From: Mycolicibacter heraklionensis
GTDB lineage: Bacteria > Actinomycetota > Actinomycetes > Mycobacteriales > Mycobacteriaceae
Length of the DNA stretch: 64,000 nucleotides
Direction of reading: 5' to 3'
Assembly (NCBI RefSeq): GCF_001021505.1
Contig: NZ_LDPO01000021.1
Location: 1-64,000, forward strand
Below, piece after piece: positions 44,281-53,118 of the stretch (position 1 is its first letter; the number at the start of each line of letters is the position of its first letter). The notes beneath the pieces were generated by a model. The model was not told the origin of the DNA and did no database searches. It was given only the letters and a program-made list of their open reading frames with translations. Both the position numbers and the translations under genes were made by a program.

Positions 44281-46061
44281 GCCAGGTCCAGGCCGGCCAG
44301 GTCGCCGGCGGCGAGCCAGTTCTCCAGCAGGTCCCGATAGGCGAAGTAGTCGCCGAAACCCTTGCCGTAGTTGGTATCACGCGCGCGGGTAGCGCCGGGG
44401 TCACCCTCGTTGTTGAGCCGGGACGGCGTACAGGCGGACATCACGCCGCTCGGATCGACGAACGTGTCGACTATCTGCTTGATCCAGTCGGCTTCGGCGT
44501 CGGCCCGTACATCGAAGACGGTCGCGTCGCGCTTGGTCAGCAGAGCCACCGTTCCGGCGACGAATTCAGCTCCGAGCACCGCGAGTTGGGTGTAGTTCAC
44601 GGTCACCACCGATTGCTGGCCCGGCGCCGGCATGACGAACATATTGGGGAAGCCCTGACTCATCATTCCGAACAGGCTGGCGGCGCCGTCGGCCCACTTC
44701 TCGGCCAGGGTGATGCCGTTGCGGCCGATGATGTCGTGGCCGACGCGGCGCGGCAGGGGTGTCACCTCCGCCTCGAAACCGGTGCCATAGACGATGCAGT
44801 CGACGTCGAACTCGCGGCCGTCGACCACCGGACCGCGCTCAGTGATCCGCTCGATACCGGCAGGGCAGCTGATAAGAGTCACGTTGGGCCGGTTGAAGGC
44901 GTCGAAGTACTCGTCGTGGAAGCACGGGCGCTTACACAGGTAGCGGTAGTAGGGCTTGAGCTGCTCGGCGACCTCGGGATCGGTGACCAGTTCATCGATT
45001 CGGCGCCGATGCTCCTCCATGATGTCGAAATCGAGTCTTTCGGCGTTGAGCAGGAACTCGGCGATGCCGGCGCCCGGGATCCGAGGTGGATTCTGCACCG
45101 CGGCATAGTATTTCGTCCATCCATCGTCGGTCATATCGGTATCCACCGGCCGGCCCAGCATGATCGACTGAAAATTGTCCATCCGCCGCTTCTGCCAACC
45201 GGGCGCCAGACCGTGCCGGAAATCGGGTTCGGTCGGCCGGTTGTCCCGCGCTCCGATCGCCGACGGGGTGCGCTGGAACACGAATACCTGCCGCGCGGCC
45301 TCGGCCAGCGGCGGGAGGACCTGCAGTCCGCTGGCGCCGGTGCCGACCAGCGCGACAGCCTTGTCGGCGAGTCCGGTGAGGGGGGCGCCGGGGGCGCCGC
45401 CGGTGTATCCGTAATCCCAGCGTGCCGTGTGGAAGGCCTTTCCGGCGAAGTCGTCCATCCCCGGAACCACCGGCAGCTTCAGGAGGTTCAATATGCCGGC
45501 GGCCACCACGTAGTGGCGGGCGGAAAGCAGGTCGCCCCGGTCGGTGTGTATCGCCCATCTGCCGGAGTCCTCATGCCACACCGCACGCTGGATCCCGGTG
45601 TGGAAGAGCGCATCGCGCACCAGGTCGAACCGGTCGGCGACGGCCTGCAGGTGCAGCCGGATCTCTTCGCCGTAGGCGTAGCGCTGGGTCGGGATGTAAT
45701 CGAGTTCCTCGAGCAGGGGCAGGTACTGATAGGACTCCACGTCACACATCACGCCCGGGTAGCGGTTCCAGTACCAGGTGCCGCCGACTCCGCCGGCCCG
45801 GTCGATGATCCGGATGCGCTCGACGCCGGCCTTGCGTAGCTGAGCTCCCGCCAGCAGCCCGGCGATCCCGCCGCCCAGGATCACGACATCGGGATCGTCC
45901 TCGACCGGTTCGCGCTCGCGCCAGGCGGTGAAGGGGTCGGTCAGGAAACCGGCGAGTCGCCGATCGTGGGTCATGTCACGGATAGCGGCCCGTCCGGGCA
46001 CCAGGCGCTTGTCACGTTCCGCGCGGTATTTGGCGTGTACGGCTTCGAGGTCGAACGACAT
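44277..46061 (-). CDS. Baeyer-Villiger-type flavin monooxygenase 1
   Basis: FAD- and NADPH-dependent enzyme that inserts oxygen next to a ketone to give an ester or lactone. The 594-residue protein has the N-terminal extension common in larger BVMOs, FAD motif LGGGIAGLLAG, fingerprint FAGKAFHTARWD (F-x-G-x3-H-x3-W-D), and the NADPH motif VGTGASGLQV. ATG 46061 (MSFDLEAVH) is chosen; upstream codons run through the divergent promoter. It is the first gene of the minus-strand operon with the SDR and amidohydrolase. Confidence 0.9.
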   Translation of the reverse strand: MSFDLEAVHAKYRAERDKRLVPGRAAIRDMTHDRRLAGFLTDPFTAWREREPVEDDPDVVILGGGIAGLLAGAQLRKAGVERIRIIDRAGGVGGTWYWNRYPGVMCDVESYQYLPLLEELDYIPTQRYAYGEEIRLHLQAVADRFDLVRDALFHTGIQRAVWHEDSGRWAIHTDRGDLLSARHYVVAAGILNLLKLPVVPGMDDFAGKAFHTARWDYGYTGGAPGAPLTGLADKAVALVGTGASGLQVLPPLAEAARQVFVFQRTPSAIGARDNRPTEPDFRHGLAPGWQKRRMDNFQSIMLGRPVDTDMTDDGWTKYYAAVQNPPRIPGAGIAEFLLNAERLDFDIMEEHRRRIDELVTDPEVAEQLKPYYRYLCKRPCFHDEYFDAFNRPNVTLISCPAGIERITERGPVVDGREFDVDCIVYGTGFEAEVTPLPRRVGHDIIGRNGITLAEKWADGAASLFGMMSQGFPNMFVMPAPGQQSVVTVNYTQLAVLGAEFVAGTVALLTKRDATVFDVRADAEADWIKQIVDTFVDPSGVMSACTPSRLNNEGDPGATRARDTNYGKGFGDYFAYRDLLENWLAAGDLAGLDLA

Positions 46062-46088
46062 GACTCCCTTTCGGCGGCATCCGCACTG

Positions 46089-46171
46089 GGTTACAAAGTT
46101 CGTCATTAATGTAAACCAAGTCTTGCTGGCATGCCTAGCATTGATTGACACAAGCAGGTGTGTATGTAAAC
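46089..46171. promoter_or_regulatory. Divergent promoter region with TetR-like operator half-sites
   Basis: GGTTACA (46089) and TGTAAACC (46110) form a near-inverted repeat; TGTAAAC occurs again at 46165, 20 nt before the alpha/beta hydrolase start. GGTTTACA, the same sequence inverted, lies upstream of the TetR gene (47577). The region is AT-rich compared with the flanks. It drives the BVMO 1 operon to the left and the hydrolase to the right. Binding of the adjacent TetR protein is inferred. Confidence 0.5.
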
Positions 46172-46190
46172 AGGAGTGCGAGGAGTTGTG

Positions 46191-47024
46191 ATGCCACGGG
46201 TGATCTTCGGTGACAACGACGACGTAACCAGACCGTTGGCGCTCCTGGTACACGGATTTCCGGATACCCCGCACACATGGCGGCACCTCGGCCCGGTGCT
46301 CGCCGCCGCCGGCTACCGGGTGGCGGCACCCTGGCTGCCCGGATACCGCAGCCCCGCTGCGGGTCCGGTCAGCGTGGGAACCTATGTGCAGCACATCCTC
46401 GCCGAACGGTCGGTGCACCGCGGTGACCAGCGGACCGTGCTCATCGGGCATGACTGGGGCGCCAATGCGGGATACGGCGCAGTGTCATCGGCCCCCGCAG
46501 CGTTTCGCCGCTTTGTGGCACTGGCCGTGCCGCCGACGGCCGCACTGGGCGCTGGCATCTTCTCCTACGCCCAGCTCAAGCGATCCTTCTACATTTGGTT
46601 CATCCAGCAGGCCGGGCTCGCGGAATCAGTGCTGCTGGAACCGGGTTTCTGGGAGTCCTTGTGGTCGGACTGGTCGCCCGGCTACGACGCCGGAGAGGAC
46701 CTGGAGATGCTGCGCCGCTACATCGGACCCGAGACCATCGCGGGCGTGCTCAGTCCGTACCGGGCATCCTTCAATGCGGCGTTCATCGACCCCGGCGCCG
46801 TGTCCGAGGCCGCAGCGACACTGACCGTGCCCCCGATACCCACGCTGTGCCTGCACGGCCGCCGCGACGGCGCGATCGGGGCCGACCTGCTCGGTGACGT
46901 CACGTCGCATCTACCCGCCGCGGGATCAGCGTTCCGGATGGTCGAGGGGGCGGGGCACTTCCTGCACCTGGAGCGTCCAGCCGAGATCGCCGCCGAGATC
47001 CTGGCCTGGCTAGCGGCCGACTGA
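46191..47024 (+). CDS. Alpha/beta hydrolase (epoxide hydrolase-like)
   Basis: 277 residues from ATG 46191 with AGGAG 5 nt upstream. Motifs: HGFPDTPHTWRHL (oxyanion hole), GHDWGANAG with Asp as nucleophile, as in epoxide hydrolases and haloalkane dehalogenases, and GAGHFLHLERP with the catalytic His. A cap region lies between. Tyr residues needed for epoxide opening are not certain. In this cluster it may hydrolyse an epoxide or an ester formed by the monooxygenases. Its 3' end overlaps the convergent TetR gene by 15 nt. Confidence 0.85.
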   Translation: MPRVIFGDNDDVTRPLALLVHGFPDTPHTWRHLGPVLAAAGYRVAAPWLPGYRSPAAGPVSVGTYVQHILAERSVHRGDQRTVLIGHDWGANAGYGAVSSAPAAFRRFVALAVPPTAALGAGIFSYAQLKRSFYIWFIQQAGLAESVLLEPGFWESLWSDWSPGYDAGEDLEMLRRYIGPETIAGVLSPYRASFNAAFIDPGAVSEAAATLTVPPIPTLCLHGRRDGAIGADLLGDVTSHLPAAGSAFRMVEGAGHFLHLERPAEIAAEILAWLAAD

Positions 47025-47555
47025 GTTGCGCCGGCGGCGCGGTTCGAGGCCGGCGGCATGGCGCAATTCGGCCAGGAAGCTGGTGCGGTCGCCGCCGCCG
47101 ACCAGGTAATGGCACACGGCAATGCGCACGACGGCGGCCGCGGCGATATCGGCATTCTCGTCGGAGAGCACCCGGCGCATACCCTCCTCCATGATCGGCA
47201 GTACCCGCACCATCTGCGCGATCGAATATTCGGGCTCCAGTTCGACCAGCATGGCCAGCGAGTGCGAGAACTGATAGTCGACGATGAACTCCAGTGTGGC
47301 ATTGACTCGGTCGATGCCACGTAAACCTGCTGTGGCAGCAGCCATTCCAACTGCAAAGTTGTCCTGTTCGTAGAGCGCGAAGGCGTCCAGCAGGCCCTCC
47401 TTCGACCCGAAGTAGCGATAAACCGTGGGCCGGGACACGCCTGCAGTGGCGGCCACGTCCAGGATCTGCAGCTTGCGGCGGCCGCAGCGGGCCACCACCT
47501 CGAAGGTGGCGTCCAGGATCCGTTTGCGGATGGACTGCTCGCTCTCAGCGGGCAC
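47010..47555 (-). CDS. TetR-family transcriptional regulator
   Basis: 181 residues from GTG 47555, with GGAGG-like sequence about 13 nt and GCGGA 1-6 nt upstream. N-terminal TetR helix-turn-helix: RILDATFEVVARCGRRKLQILDVAATAGVSRPTVYRYFGSKEG split over residues 10-52. The C-terminal ligand domain has no clear relative. It lies in the middle of the catabolic cluster, and the motif TGTAAAC(C) occurs in its own and in the divergent BVMO 1/hydrolase promoter region, so it is likely the local repressor. Confidence 0.88.
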   Translation of the reverse strand: MPAESEQSIRKRILDATFEVVARCGRRKLQILDVAATAGVSRPTVYRYFGSKEGLLDAFALYEQDNFAVGMAAATAGLRGIDRVNATLEFIVDYQFSHSLAMLVELEPEYSIAQMVRVLPIMEEGMRRVLSDENADIAAAAVVRIAVCHYLVGGGDRTSFLAELRHAAGLEPRRRRNSVGR

Positions 47556-47576
47556 TCCGCCACCACCTCCTCGAGT

Positions 47577-47584
47577 GGTTTACA
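47577..47584 (-). promoter_or_regulatory. TetR-like operator half-site GGTTTACA
   Basis: Reads TGTAAACC on the minus strand, identical to 46110-46117, 22 nt upstream of the TetR start codon and about 93 nt upstream of the PF10118 gene. TGTCACA 15 nt further may be the other half. Confidence 0.45.
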
Positions 47585-47676
47585 CATAGCCATTGAAATG
47601 TCACACTGCCAGTACGCACCTGCTGGCAAATATTGAGTCCATGTTAGGACCTGAGCGCGTATTGGGGTGACATCCG

Positions 47677-48594
47677 ATGACGGATCTGGTGGTGCGAAAA
47701 ATCCGTTGGGACTTCGACGCGACGGTGCCCTTTCTGTGGCAGCCGGCCAATCCCAACTTCGGGATGTTCTGTAACGCTTTCACCTTCATCGCAGTACCGT
47801 TCGAGCGTTACCTGATCAAGGCGCTCCGGCAGGCGCAGCCGGACTTCGACCGCTCACCCGCGGTTGCGGCAGAGGCCGACGCATTCCTGCGGCAGGAGGG
47901 CCAGCACGCTGCGGCGCACCGCAAGCACATGGCGGCACTGATCACCCAGTACCCAGGGCTGGAACGGGCCTACGTGGATGCCACCGCAGCGTTCGACGAC
48001 CTGATCGACGGTCATCCGGTGCAGTTTCACGCCTGCTATATCGCGAATCTCGAAGCCACTTTCACGCCGTTGTTCAAAGTGATTCTGGACAACCGGCATT
48101 CGCTGTTCGCCGGGTCTGATCCGCGGGTCGCCGCGTTGATGACCTGGCATTTCGTCGAAGAAATCGAGCACCGCAGCTCTGGGCTCATCCTGTGTAACCA
48201 CCTGACGCCCCACCGGTGGTACCGGGCTCGGCACATTCGCCACACGTTCCGGCATATCAGTGAGATAGCCGCCGCGATCGGGCGCACCATCGATGAGGTA
48301 GTGCCCGCCGAGGAGCGGGTGGTGTCGGCAGAAGAGCTCATGTCGGCAGCGCTGTTGGTCAACGAGTTCAAGTTCCGCGGGCCCGGCGGGCACCGCCGTA
48401 GGACCCGATTATCCGGGCCGCCAACGCTGTTCGGATCAGTGCCCTCCGGTGATCTGACGCGGATGGTCTGGCGGCTGGCGCTGTCTCAGATGCCGTATCA
48501 CGATCCGGCGGATCAGCCGTTGCCGGACTGGGCGGGCACCTGGATGTCCGAATACGACAACGGTGCCGACATGACGGTCTTCTCCGCGGAATGA
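47677..48594 (+). CDS. PF10118-type metal-dependent hydrolase-like protein
   Basis: 305 residues from ATG 47677 with GGGGTGA 6 nt upstream. The segments FLRQEGQHAAAH, EATFTPLF and VEEIEHRSSG give the spaced Glu/His ligands of a helical, probably di-metal protein of the PF10118 group, called a predicted metal-dependent hydrolase. Enzymatic activity is not established for the family. It is the first plus-strand gene after the TetR gene, before BVMO 2. Confidence 0.75.
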   Translation: MTDLVVRKIRWDFDATVPFLWQPANPNFGMFCNAFTFIAVPFERYLIKALRQAQPDFDRSPAVAAEADAFLRQEGQHAAAHRKHMAALITQYPGLERAYVDATAAFDDLIDGHPVQFHACYIANLEATFTPLFKVILDNRHSLFAGSDPRVAALMTWHFVEEIEHRSSGLILCNHLTPHRWYRARHIRHTFRHISEIAAAIGRTIDEVVPAEERVVSAEELMSAALLVNEFKFRGPGGHRRRTRLSGPPTLFGSVPSGDLTRMVWRLALSQMPYHDPADQPLPDWAGTWMSEYDNGADMTVFSAE

Positions 48595-48643
48595 TCGCCG
48601 TTTACGTTCAGCCATCCGTATGTCACAGATAAGAGGTCGAGGT

Positions 48644-50122
48644 GTGAGCCCGAAACCGGACAAGCCGACCGTGGCGGTCATCGGCGCGGGCCCGGGCGGC
48701 ATCGCCATGGGTACCGCGCTGGCCGCCGGCGACTACGAGTTCGCCATCTTCGACCGCAATGACGGATTCGGTGGCACCTGGCGCAAAAACACCTACCCGG
48801 GAGCAGCATGCGATGTGCCGTCGCATTTCTATTCGTTCTCGTTTGCGCTCAACCCCTGGTGGAGCAAGACTTTCGCCAACCAGCCGGAGATCCTTGCCTA
48901 CCTGGAAGCGGTGGCCGACGACCACGGTCTGCGCAGTCACCTGATCCCGAACACCAGCGTGAGCACACTGCGGTGGTCAGATGCCGACGGATTGTGGTTC
49001 GTACACACCGACGACGCGCGCACCTACCAGTTCGACGTGGTGATCAGTGCGGTCGGCATGCTCGACGTCCCCAACCTCCCGGACATCCCCGGGGCGGACA
49101 GCTTCCGAGGGCGGATATTCCACTCCTCGGCATGGGATCATTCCCGCTCCACCGCCGGGGAGCGGGTCGCATCGATCGGTACCGGTGCCAGTGCGGTTCA
49201 GTACGTTCCGGCGATTGCCCGGGAAACCGAGCACCTGACGGTCTTTCAGCGCACACCCATCTGGGTCGCGCCGCGGCCCGACGAACCGTTCACGCCGGAG
49301 CAGCAACAGCTGTTCGCGCGCCATCCCGAGGAGGCCCGCAAGCTCCGCAACGCCGCATGCGAGCAGTACGAAATGGCCGACTTCGCCGAGAATGCCCGCC
49401 AAACAAGGGATTCCACCGAGATGGCGCGCAAGTACCTGCACCGCAAGATCGCGGATCCGGTGCTGCGGGCGAAGCTGACTCCGGACTACCCGGTCGGGTG
49501 CAAGCGCCCGCTTCTGTCGGCGGACTGGTGGCCCACCTTCACCTTGCCCAACGTGACCCTGGAAACCTCGCCCATCGTCGAGTTCACCACCGACGGATTG
49601 CGCACCGCCGACGGCGCCGAACACCCGGCCGACACTGTCATCTACGGAACCGGTTTCCGGGCAGCCGACTACCTGAGCAGTCTCGATGTTGTCGGCCGCG
49701 GCGGCGCACGCCTGCGCGAGGTCTGGAAAGACGGCGCCGAGGCTTACCTGGGCACCGCAATCCCGGGTTATCCCAATCTGTTCACCCTGTACGGCCCGAA
49801 CACCAACGGTGTCACCTCCATCATCCACATCCTGGAGGTCCAGACGGCCTATGTGCGGCAGCTGCTGGACTCGATGTCGCAACGCCGTCTGCGCAGCGTC
49901 GAGGTGCGACGCGAGGTGCACACCCGCTACAACGCCGAAATCCAGGCCGCGATGCAGGGCAAGGTGTGGCTGGCGAACTGCAACAACTACTACCGGCACC
50001 CGAGCGGCAAGATCGTCACCCAGTTCCCGTACAGCGGCATGGCGTTCGCGGATCTGCTCCGAACGGTCCGCCTCGAGGACTACCACTTGTCCACCGCCGA
50101 CACGACACTGACCGTCATCTGA
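48644..50122 (+). CDS. Baeyer-Villiger-type flavin monooxygenase 2
   Basis: 492 residues from GTG 48644 with AAGAGG 7 nt upstream; an in-frame ATG at 48620 is an alternative. FAD motif IGAGPGGIAMG, fingerprint FRGRIFHSSAWD (F-x-G-x3-H-x3-W-D) and NADPH motif IGTGASAVQYVP. It is shorter than BVMO 1 because it lacks the N-terminal extension. Two different BVMOs in one cluster suggest two ketone steps or two substrates. It is followed after 14 nt by the VOC gene. Confidence 0.9.
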   Translation: MSPKPDKPTVAVIGAGPGGIAMGTALAAGDYEFAIFDRNDGFGGTWRKNTYPGAACDVPSHFYSFSFALNPWWSKTFANQPEILAYLEAVADDHGLRSHLIPNTSVSTLRWSDADGLWFVHTDDARTYQFDVVISAVGMLDVPNLPDIPGADSFRGRIFHSSAWDHSRSTAGERVASIGTGASAVQYVPAIARETEHLTVFQRTPIWVAPRPDEPFTPEQQQLFARHPEEARKLRNAACEQYEMADFAENARQTRDSTEMARKYLHRKIADPVLRAKLTPDYPVGCKRPLLSADWWPTFTLPNVTLETSPIVEFTTDGLRTADGAEHPADTVIYGTGFRAADYLSSLDVVGRGGARLREVWKDGAEAYLGTAIPGYPNLFTLYGPNTNGVTSIIHILEVQTAYVRQLLDSMSQRRLRSVEVRREVHTRYNAEIQAAMQGKVWLANCNNYYRHPSGKIVTQFPYSGMAFADLLRTVRLEDYHLSTADTTLTVI

Positions 50123-50136
50123 CGAGAGGATCTCGA

Positions 50137-50589
50137 GTGCGCGCCCTTCACCACACCGCGATCGTCACCGCCGATATCGACGTGTCGCTGCGGTTCTGGC
50201 GGGACGGGCTGGGACTGACCCAGCTGCTCGACCACACCTTTACCGGGGATTGGAAGACATTGTTCGGCGCCGAAACCGACACGCTGCGTTCGATCTTCCT
50301 GGGCGACCAGGCCCACCCGGAAGCCGGGATCGTGGAACTCGTGCAGTTCCTCGGTGGAGCGAGCGTCCCTGGTGCCGGCGATCCGGACCCGGGTCCGCCC
50401 CGCGCCGGCTTCTTCCTGGTCTCGCTGCAACGTGACGTGGAAGCGACCTTGCCGGCGTTGGCGGCGCTGGGATTCAGCGAAGGAGTGCGACGGATATCCA
50501 TGCCGGCACCCGGCGGGAAACGTGTGGCAATGGCGGTCATCACAGCACCCGACGGCGTTCTCGTCGAACTCATCGGAGCACCCGAATGA
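50137..50589 (+). CDS. VOC-family (glyoxalase/dioxygenase fold) protein
   Basis: 150 residues from GTG 50137 with GAGAGGA 6 nt upstream. The fold is seen in LHHTAIVTADIDVSLRFWRDGLGL (split here: LHHTAIV and FWRDGLGL), GIVELVQF and APDGVLVELIGAPE, with a His and two Glu in metal-ligand positions. Such proteins are isomerases, lyases or dioxygenases; here an isomerase/epimerase acting on a pathway acid is possible. The stop overlaps the next ATG. Confidence 0.82.
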   Translation: MRALHHTAIVTADIDVSLRFWRDGLGLTQLLDHTFTGDWKTLFGAETDTLRSIFLGDQAHPEAGIVELVQFLGGASVPGAGDPDPGPPRAGFFLVSLQRDVEATLPALAALGFSEGVRRISMPAPGGKRVAMAVITAPDGVLVELIGAPE

Positions 50590-51320
50590 CCGCGGTCGTG
50601 GTCGGGGGAGCGTCCGGTATCGGAGAGGCGGTGGTGAGCCGACTGCGCTCGCAGGGCCTGACGGTCACCGTGTGGGATCTCCACGATGCCGACTTCATCT
50701 GCGATATCAGCGATCCCGGCGCGGTCAGCGCAGCCATGGCGCAGACCGTCGAGACGGTGGGCTGCCCCGACCGGTTCATCACCTGCGCCGGAATCGGCGC
50801 GTCCGGACTGCTCCTCGAGCAGCCGCCCGAGCAGTGGAAGCGCGTGCTGGACGTCAATCTGACCGGGACGTGGCTGGCGATGCGCGCGGGCGCCGCGGCG
50901 ATGATCGACGCCGGAATCGGCGGGTCGATCATCGCGGTGTCCAGCATCAGCGGAACGCTGGCGGACCGAGATATGGGCGCCTACTGCGTATCCAAAGCCG
51001 GTCTGGACATGCTGGTGCGGGTGGCGGCCGCCGAGTGGGGCGCACACGGGATCCGGGTCAACGCGGTGGGTCCCGGGGTCACCCGTACCCCGATGCTCGC
51101 CAGACCGGAGCAGCTACCCGGCTGGGTCGAGGGGCTGACCGAACGGACCGCGCTGGGAAGGCTCGGGGCCGCCGATGACATCGCCGAGGCGATCCTGGGC
51201 CTGCTCGAGATGTCCTGGGTGACCGGTCAGACGCTTTTCGCCGATGGCGGTTTGGCGCTGCACAGTCCCATCGACGCCTATGGGCAGATGCAAAGACTGA
51301 CGAAGAAGGAGCAGCCATGA
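50586..51320 (+). CDS. Short-chain dehydrogenase/reductase
   Basis: 244 residues, single-domain SDR: GGASGIGEA cofactor loop, CDISDPG, NLTGTWLAM, Ser in VSSISGT and Y-x3-K in YCVSKAG, PGVTRTPM. Asp in WDLHDAD after the second strand suggests NAD rather than NADP. It overlaps the VOC gene (ATGA) and the next amidohydrolase (ATGA), so the plus-strand genes form one operon. Confidence 0.9.
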   Translation: MTAVVVGGASGIGEAVVSRLRSQGLTVTVWDLHDADFICDISDPGAVSAAMAQTVETVGCPDRFITCAGIGASGLLLEQPPEQWKRVLDVNLTGTWLAMRAGAAAMIDAGIGGSIIAVSSISGTLADRDMGAYCVSKAGLDMLVRVAAAEWGAHGIRVNAVGPGVTRTPMLARPEQLPGWVEGLTERTALGRLGAADDIAEAILGLLEMSWVTGQTLFADGGLALHSPIDAYGQMQRLTKKEQP

Positions 51321-52969
51321 CCTACGACGTCGTCATCCGGAGCGGCACCGTCATCGACGGCACGGGGCAGCCCGGCCGGACCGCAGATGTGGCGATCAGC
51401 GACGGGGTGATCGCCGCAGTCGGACGCGTCGACGAGGGCGGCCGCCGGGAGATCGATGCAGATGGCGCCCTCGTCACGCCCGGATTCGTCGATATCCACA
51501 CCCACTACGACGGGCAGGTGACCTGGGACAATCAGCTGCAGCCGTCGTCGACGCACGGCGTCACCACCGCGCTGATGGGCAACTGCGGCATGGGATTCGC
51601 GCCGGTGCGGCCCACCGACCACGACCAACTCATCGAGTTGATGGAAGGTGTCGAAGACCTGCCCGGCCCGGTATTGCACGAGGGGTTGCCGTGGACCTGG
51701 CGCAGCTTCGAGGAGTATCTGGACGCCGTCGACAGCCTGCCGCACGATATCGACGTGGCCGCCCAGGTCACCCACGATCCGCTGCGGCTGTTCGTGATGG
51801 GGCAGCGCGGTGCCGACCGGGAGGCCGCCACGCCGGACGATATCGCCGAGATGGCGCGGCTGGCGGCCGCCGGAATCCGGGCCGGCGCCCTGGGATTCAG
51901 CACCTCGCGCACCGAATGGCACAAGACCAGCCGTGGCGAGCAGACACCATCGGTACGGGCCGAGTTGAACGAACTCGTCGGCATCGCCAAAGCGATCGGG
52001 GAAACCGGAACCGGGGTATTCCAGGTGGTTTCGGATCTCAAGGGGTTCGACCACGAGATCGCGGTGATGTACGAGATGATGCGGGTGTCCGGGCGGCCGC
52101 TGTCGCTGTCGGTGATGCAACACGAGGCCGGTGACGGCTACCGTCGCACCCTCGCGGCCATCGAGCGGGCCAATGCCGAGGGACTGCAGATGACCGCGGT
52201 CGTCGCCCCACGTGCCATCGGGGTGCTGGTCGACTTCCGCGGGACCTACAACCCGTTCGTGCTGTCCCGGTTCTTCCGTTCCGGACCCGACCTGCACGAT
52301 CCTGCGGTGAAACGTCGCGTCTTGGCCGAGATCTCCGACCGCGGGGGTCTGCGGGCGCCGTTGGACACCATCTTCGAACTCGGTGACCCGCCGAACTACG
52401 AACCAGCGCCGCAGGATTCGGTGGCGGCTCGGGCCGCTCGGGCCGGCGACGATCCGGCCGAGGTGCTCTACGACATCATGCTCGCCGGCCCGGCCTATAT
52501 GCCGGTGTTCAACTATCACGGCGGCAATCTCGACGTGGTGCACGAGATGCTCTCGCACCCTAACGCGCTGCCCGGGCTCAGTGACGGTGGCGCCCACGTC
52601 TCCACCATCTGCGATGCGAGTTTTCCGACCACGCTGCTCACACACTGGGGGCGGGACCGTCTCGACGACCGGTTCGACGTGGCGTGGTTGATCCAGCGAC
52701 AGACCCGCGACGCGGCCCGCATGGTGGGACTCAACGACCGCGGGGTGCTCGCACCGGGCTATAAGGCCGACGTCAACGTCATCGACTTCGACAATCTCAC
52801 CGCACGGGCGCCACGACTGGTCGCTGACCTTCCGGCCGGCGGCCAGCGGGTCCTCCAGGCGGCCGACGGCTATTTGCACACCATCGTCAGCGGCATCGAG
52901 GTGTACACCAGCGGACAACACACCGGTGCGCTTCCGGGCCGGCTGGTCAGGGGAGCGAGGCAGGTGTGA
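51317..52969 (+). CDS. D-aminoacylase-like amidohydrolase
   Basis: 550 residues of the N-acyl-D-amino-acid deacylase group in the amidohydrolase superfamily. Seen: composite beta-sandwich start YDVVIRSGTVIDGTG, GFVDIHTHYDGQ (metal H-x-H), GNCGMGFAP with the Cys seen in D-aminoacylases, a His in VMQHEAG, and LSDGGAHVS near the end with the catalytic Asp. Relatives near monooxygenase genes may cut amides or esters other than N-acyl amino acids. Last gene of the plus-strand run; a presumed end of the operon lies in the 60 nt before the next promoter. Confidence 0.85.
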   Translation: MTYDVVIRSGTVIDGTGQPGRTADVAISDGVIAAVGRVDEGGRREIDADGALVTPGFVDIHTHYDGQVTWDNQLQPSSTHGVTTALMGNCGMGFAPVRPTDHDQLIELMEGVEDLPGPVLHEGLPWTWRSFEEYLDAVDSLPHDIDVAAQVTHDPLRLFVMGQRGADREAATPDDIAEMARLAAAGIRAGALGFSTSRTEWHKTSRGEQTPSVRAELNELVGIAKAIGETGTGVFQVVSDLKGFDHEIAVMYEMMRVSGRPLSLSVMQHEAGDGYRRTLAAIERANAEGLQMTAVVAPRAIGVLVDFRGTYNPFVLSRFFRSGPDLHDPAVKRRVLAEISDRGGLRAPLDTIFELGDPPNYEPAPQDSVAARAARAGDDPAEVLYDIMLAGPAYMPVFNYHGGNLDVVHEMLSHPNALPGLSDGGAHVSTICDASFPTTLLTHWGRDRLDDRFDVAWLIQRQTRDAARMVGLNDRGVLAPGYKADVNVIDFDNLTARAPRLVADLPAGGQRVLQAADGYLHTIVSGIEVYTSGQHTGALPGRLVRGARQV

Positions 52970-53030
52970 ATACGCCGTCGTTGGGGGTGCGTCGCCGGTC
53001 ACTGAGCGGACATGTCGCCCAAGCCCGTCA

Positions 53031-53059
53031 TTGACCGGAGTCCAGACTCCCCTTAGACT
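53031..53059 (+). promoter_or_regulatory. Sigma-A-type promoter for the MpaB-like gene
   Basis: TTGACC (-35, 53031) and TAGACT (-10, 53054) are 17 bp apart, close to the consensus for the housekeeping sigma factor. A start near 53066 would give a leader of about 50 nt to the GTG at 53119. Confidence 0.6.
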
Positions 53060-53118
53060 CCCGATACTGATAACGCATGTTGTCAAAAGTGGTCGATGAT
53101 GACTGGGAGTGCGCGCTC

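Noticed and set aside
48808..50136. Long plus-strand frame overlapping BVMO 2 that runs into the VOC gene
   Set aside because: Only its last 150 codons (from GTG 50137) look like protein; the rest is an out-of-frame shadow of BVMO 2.
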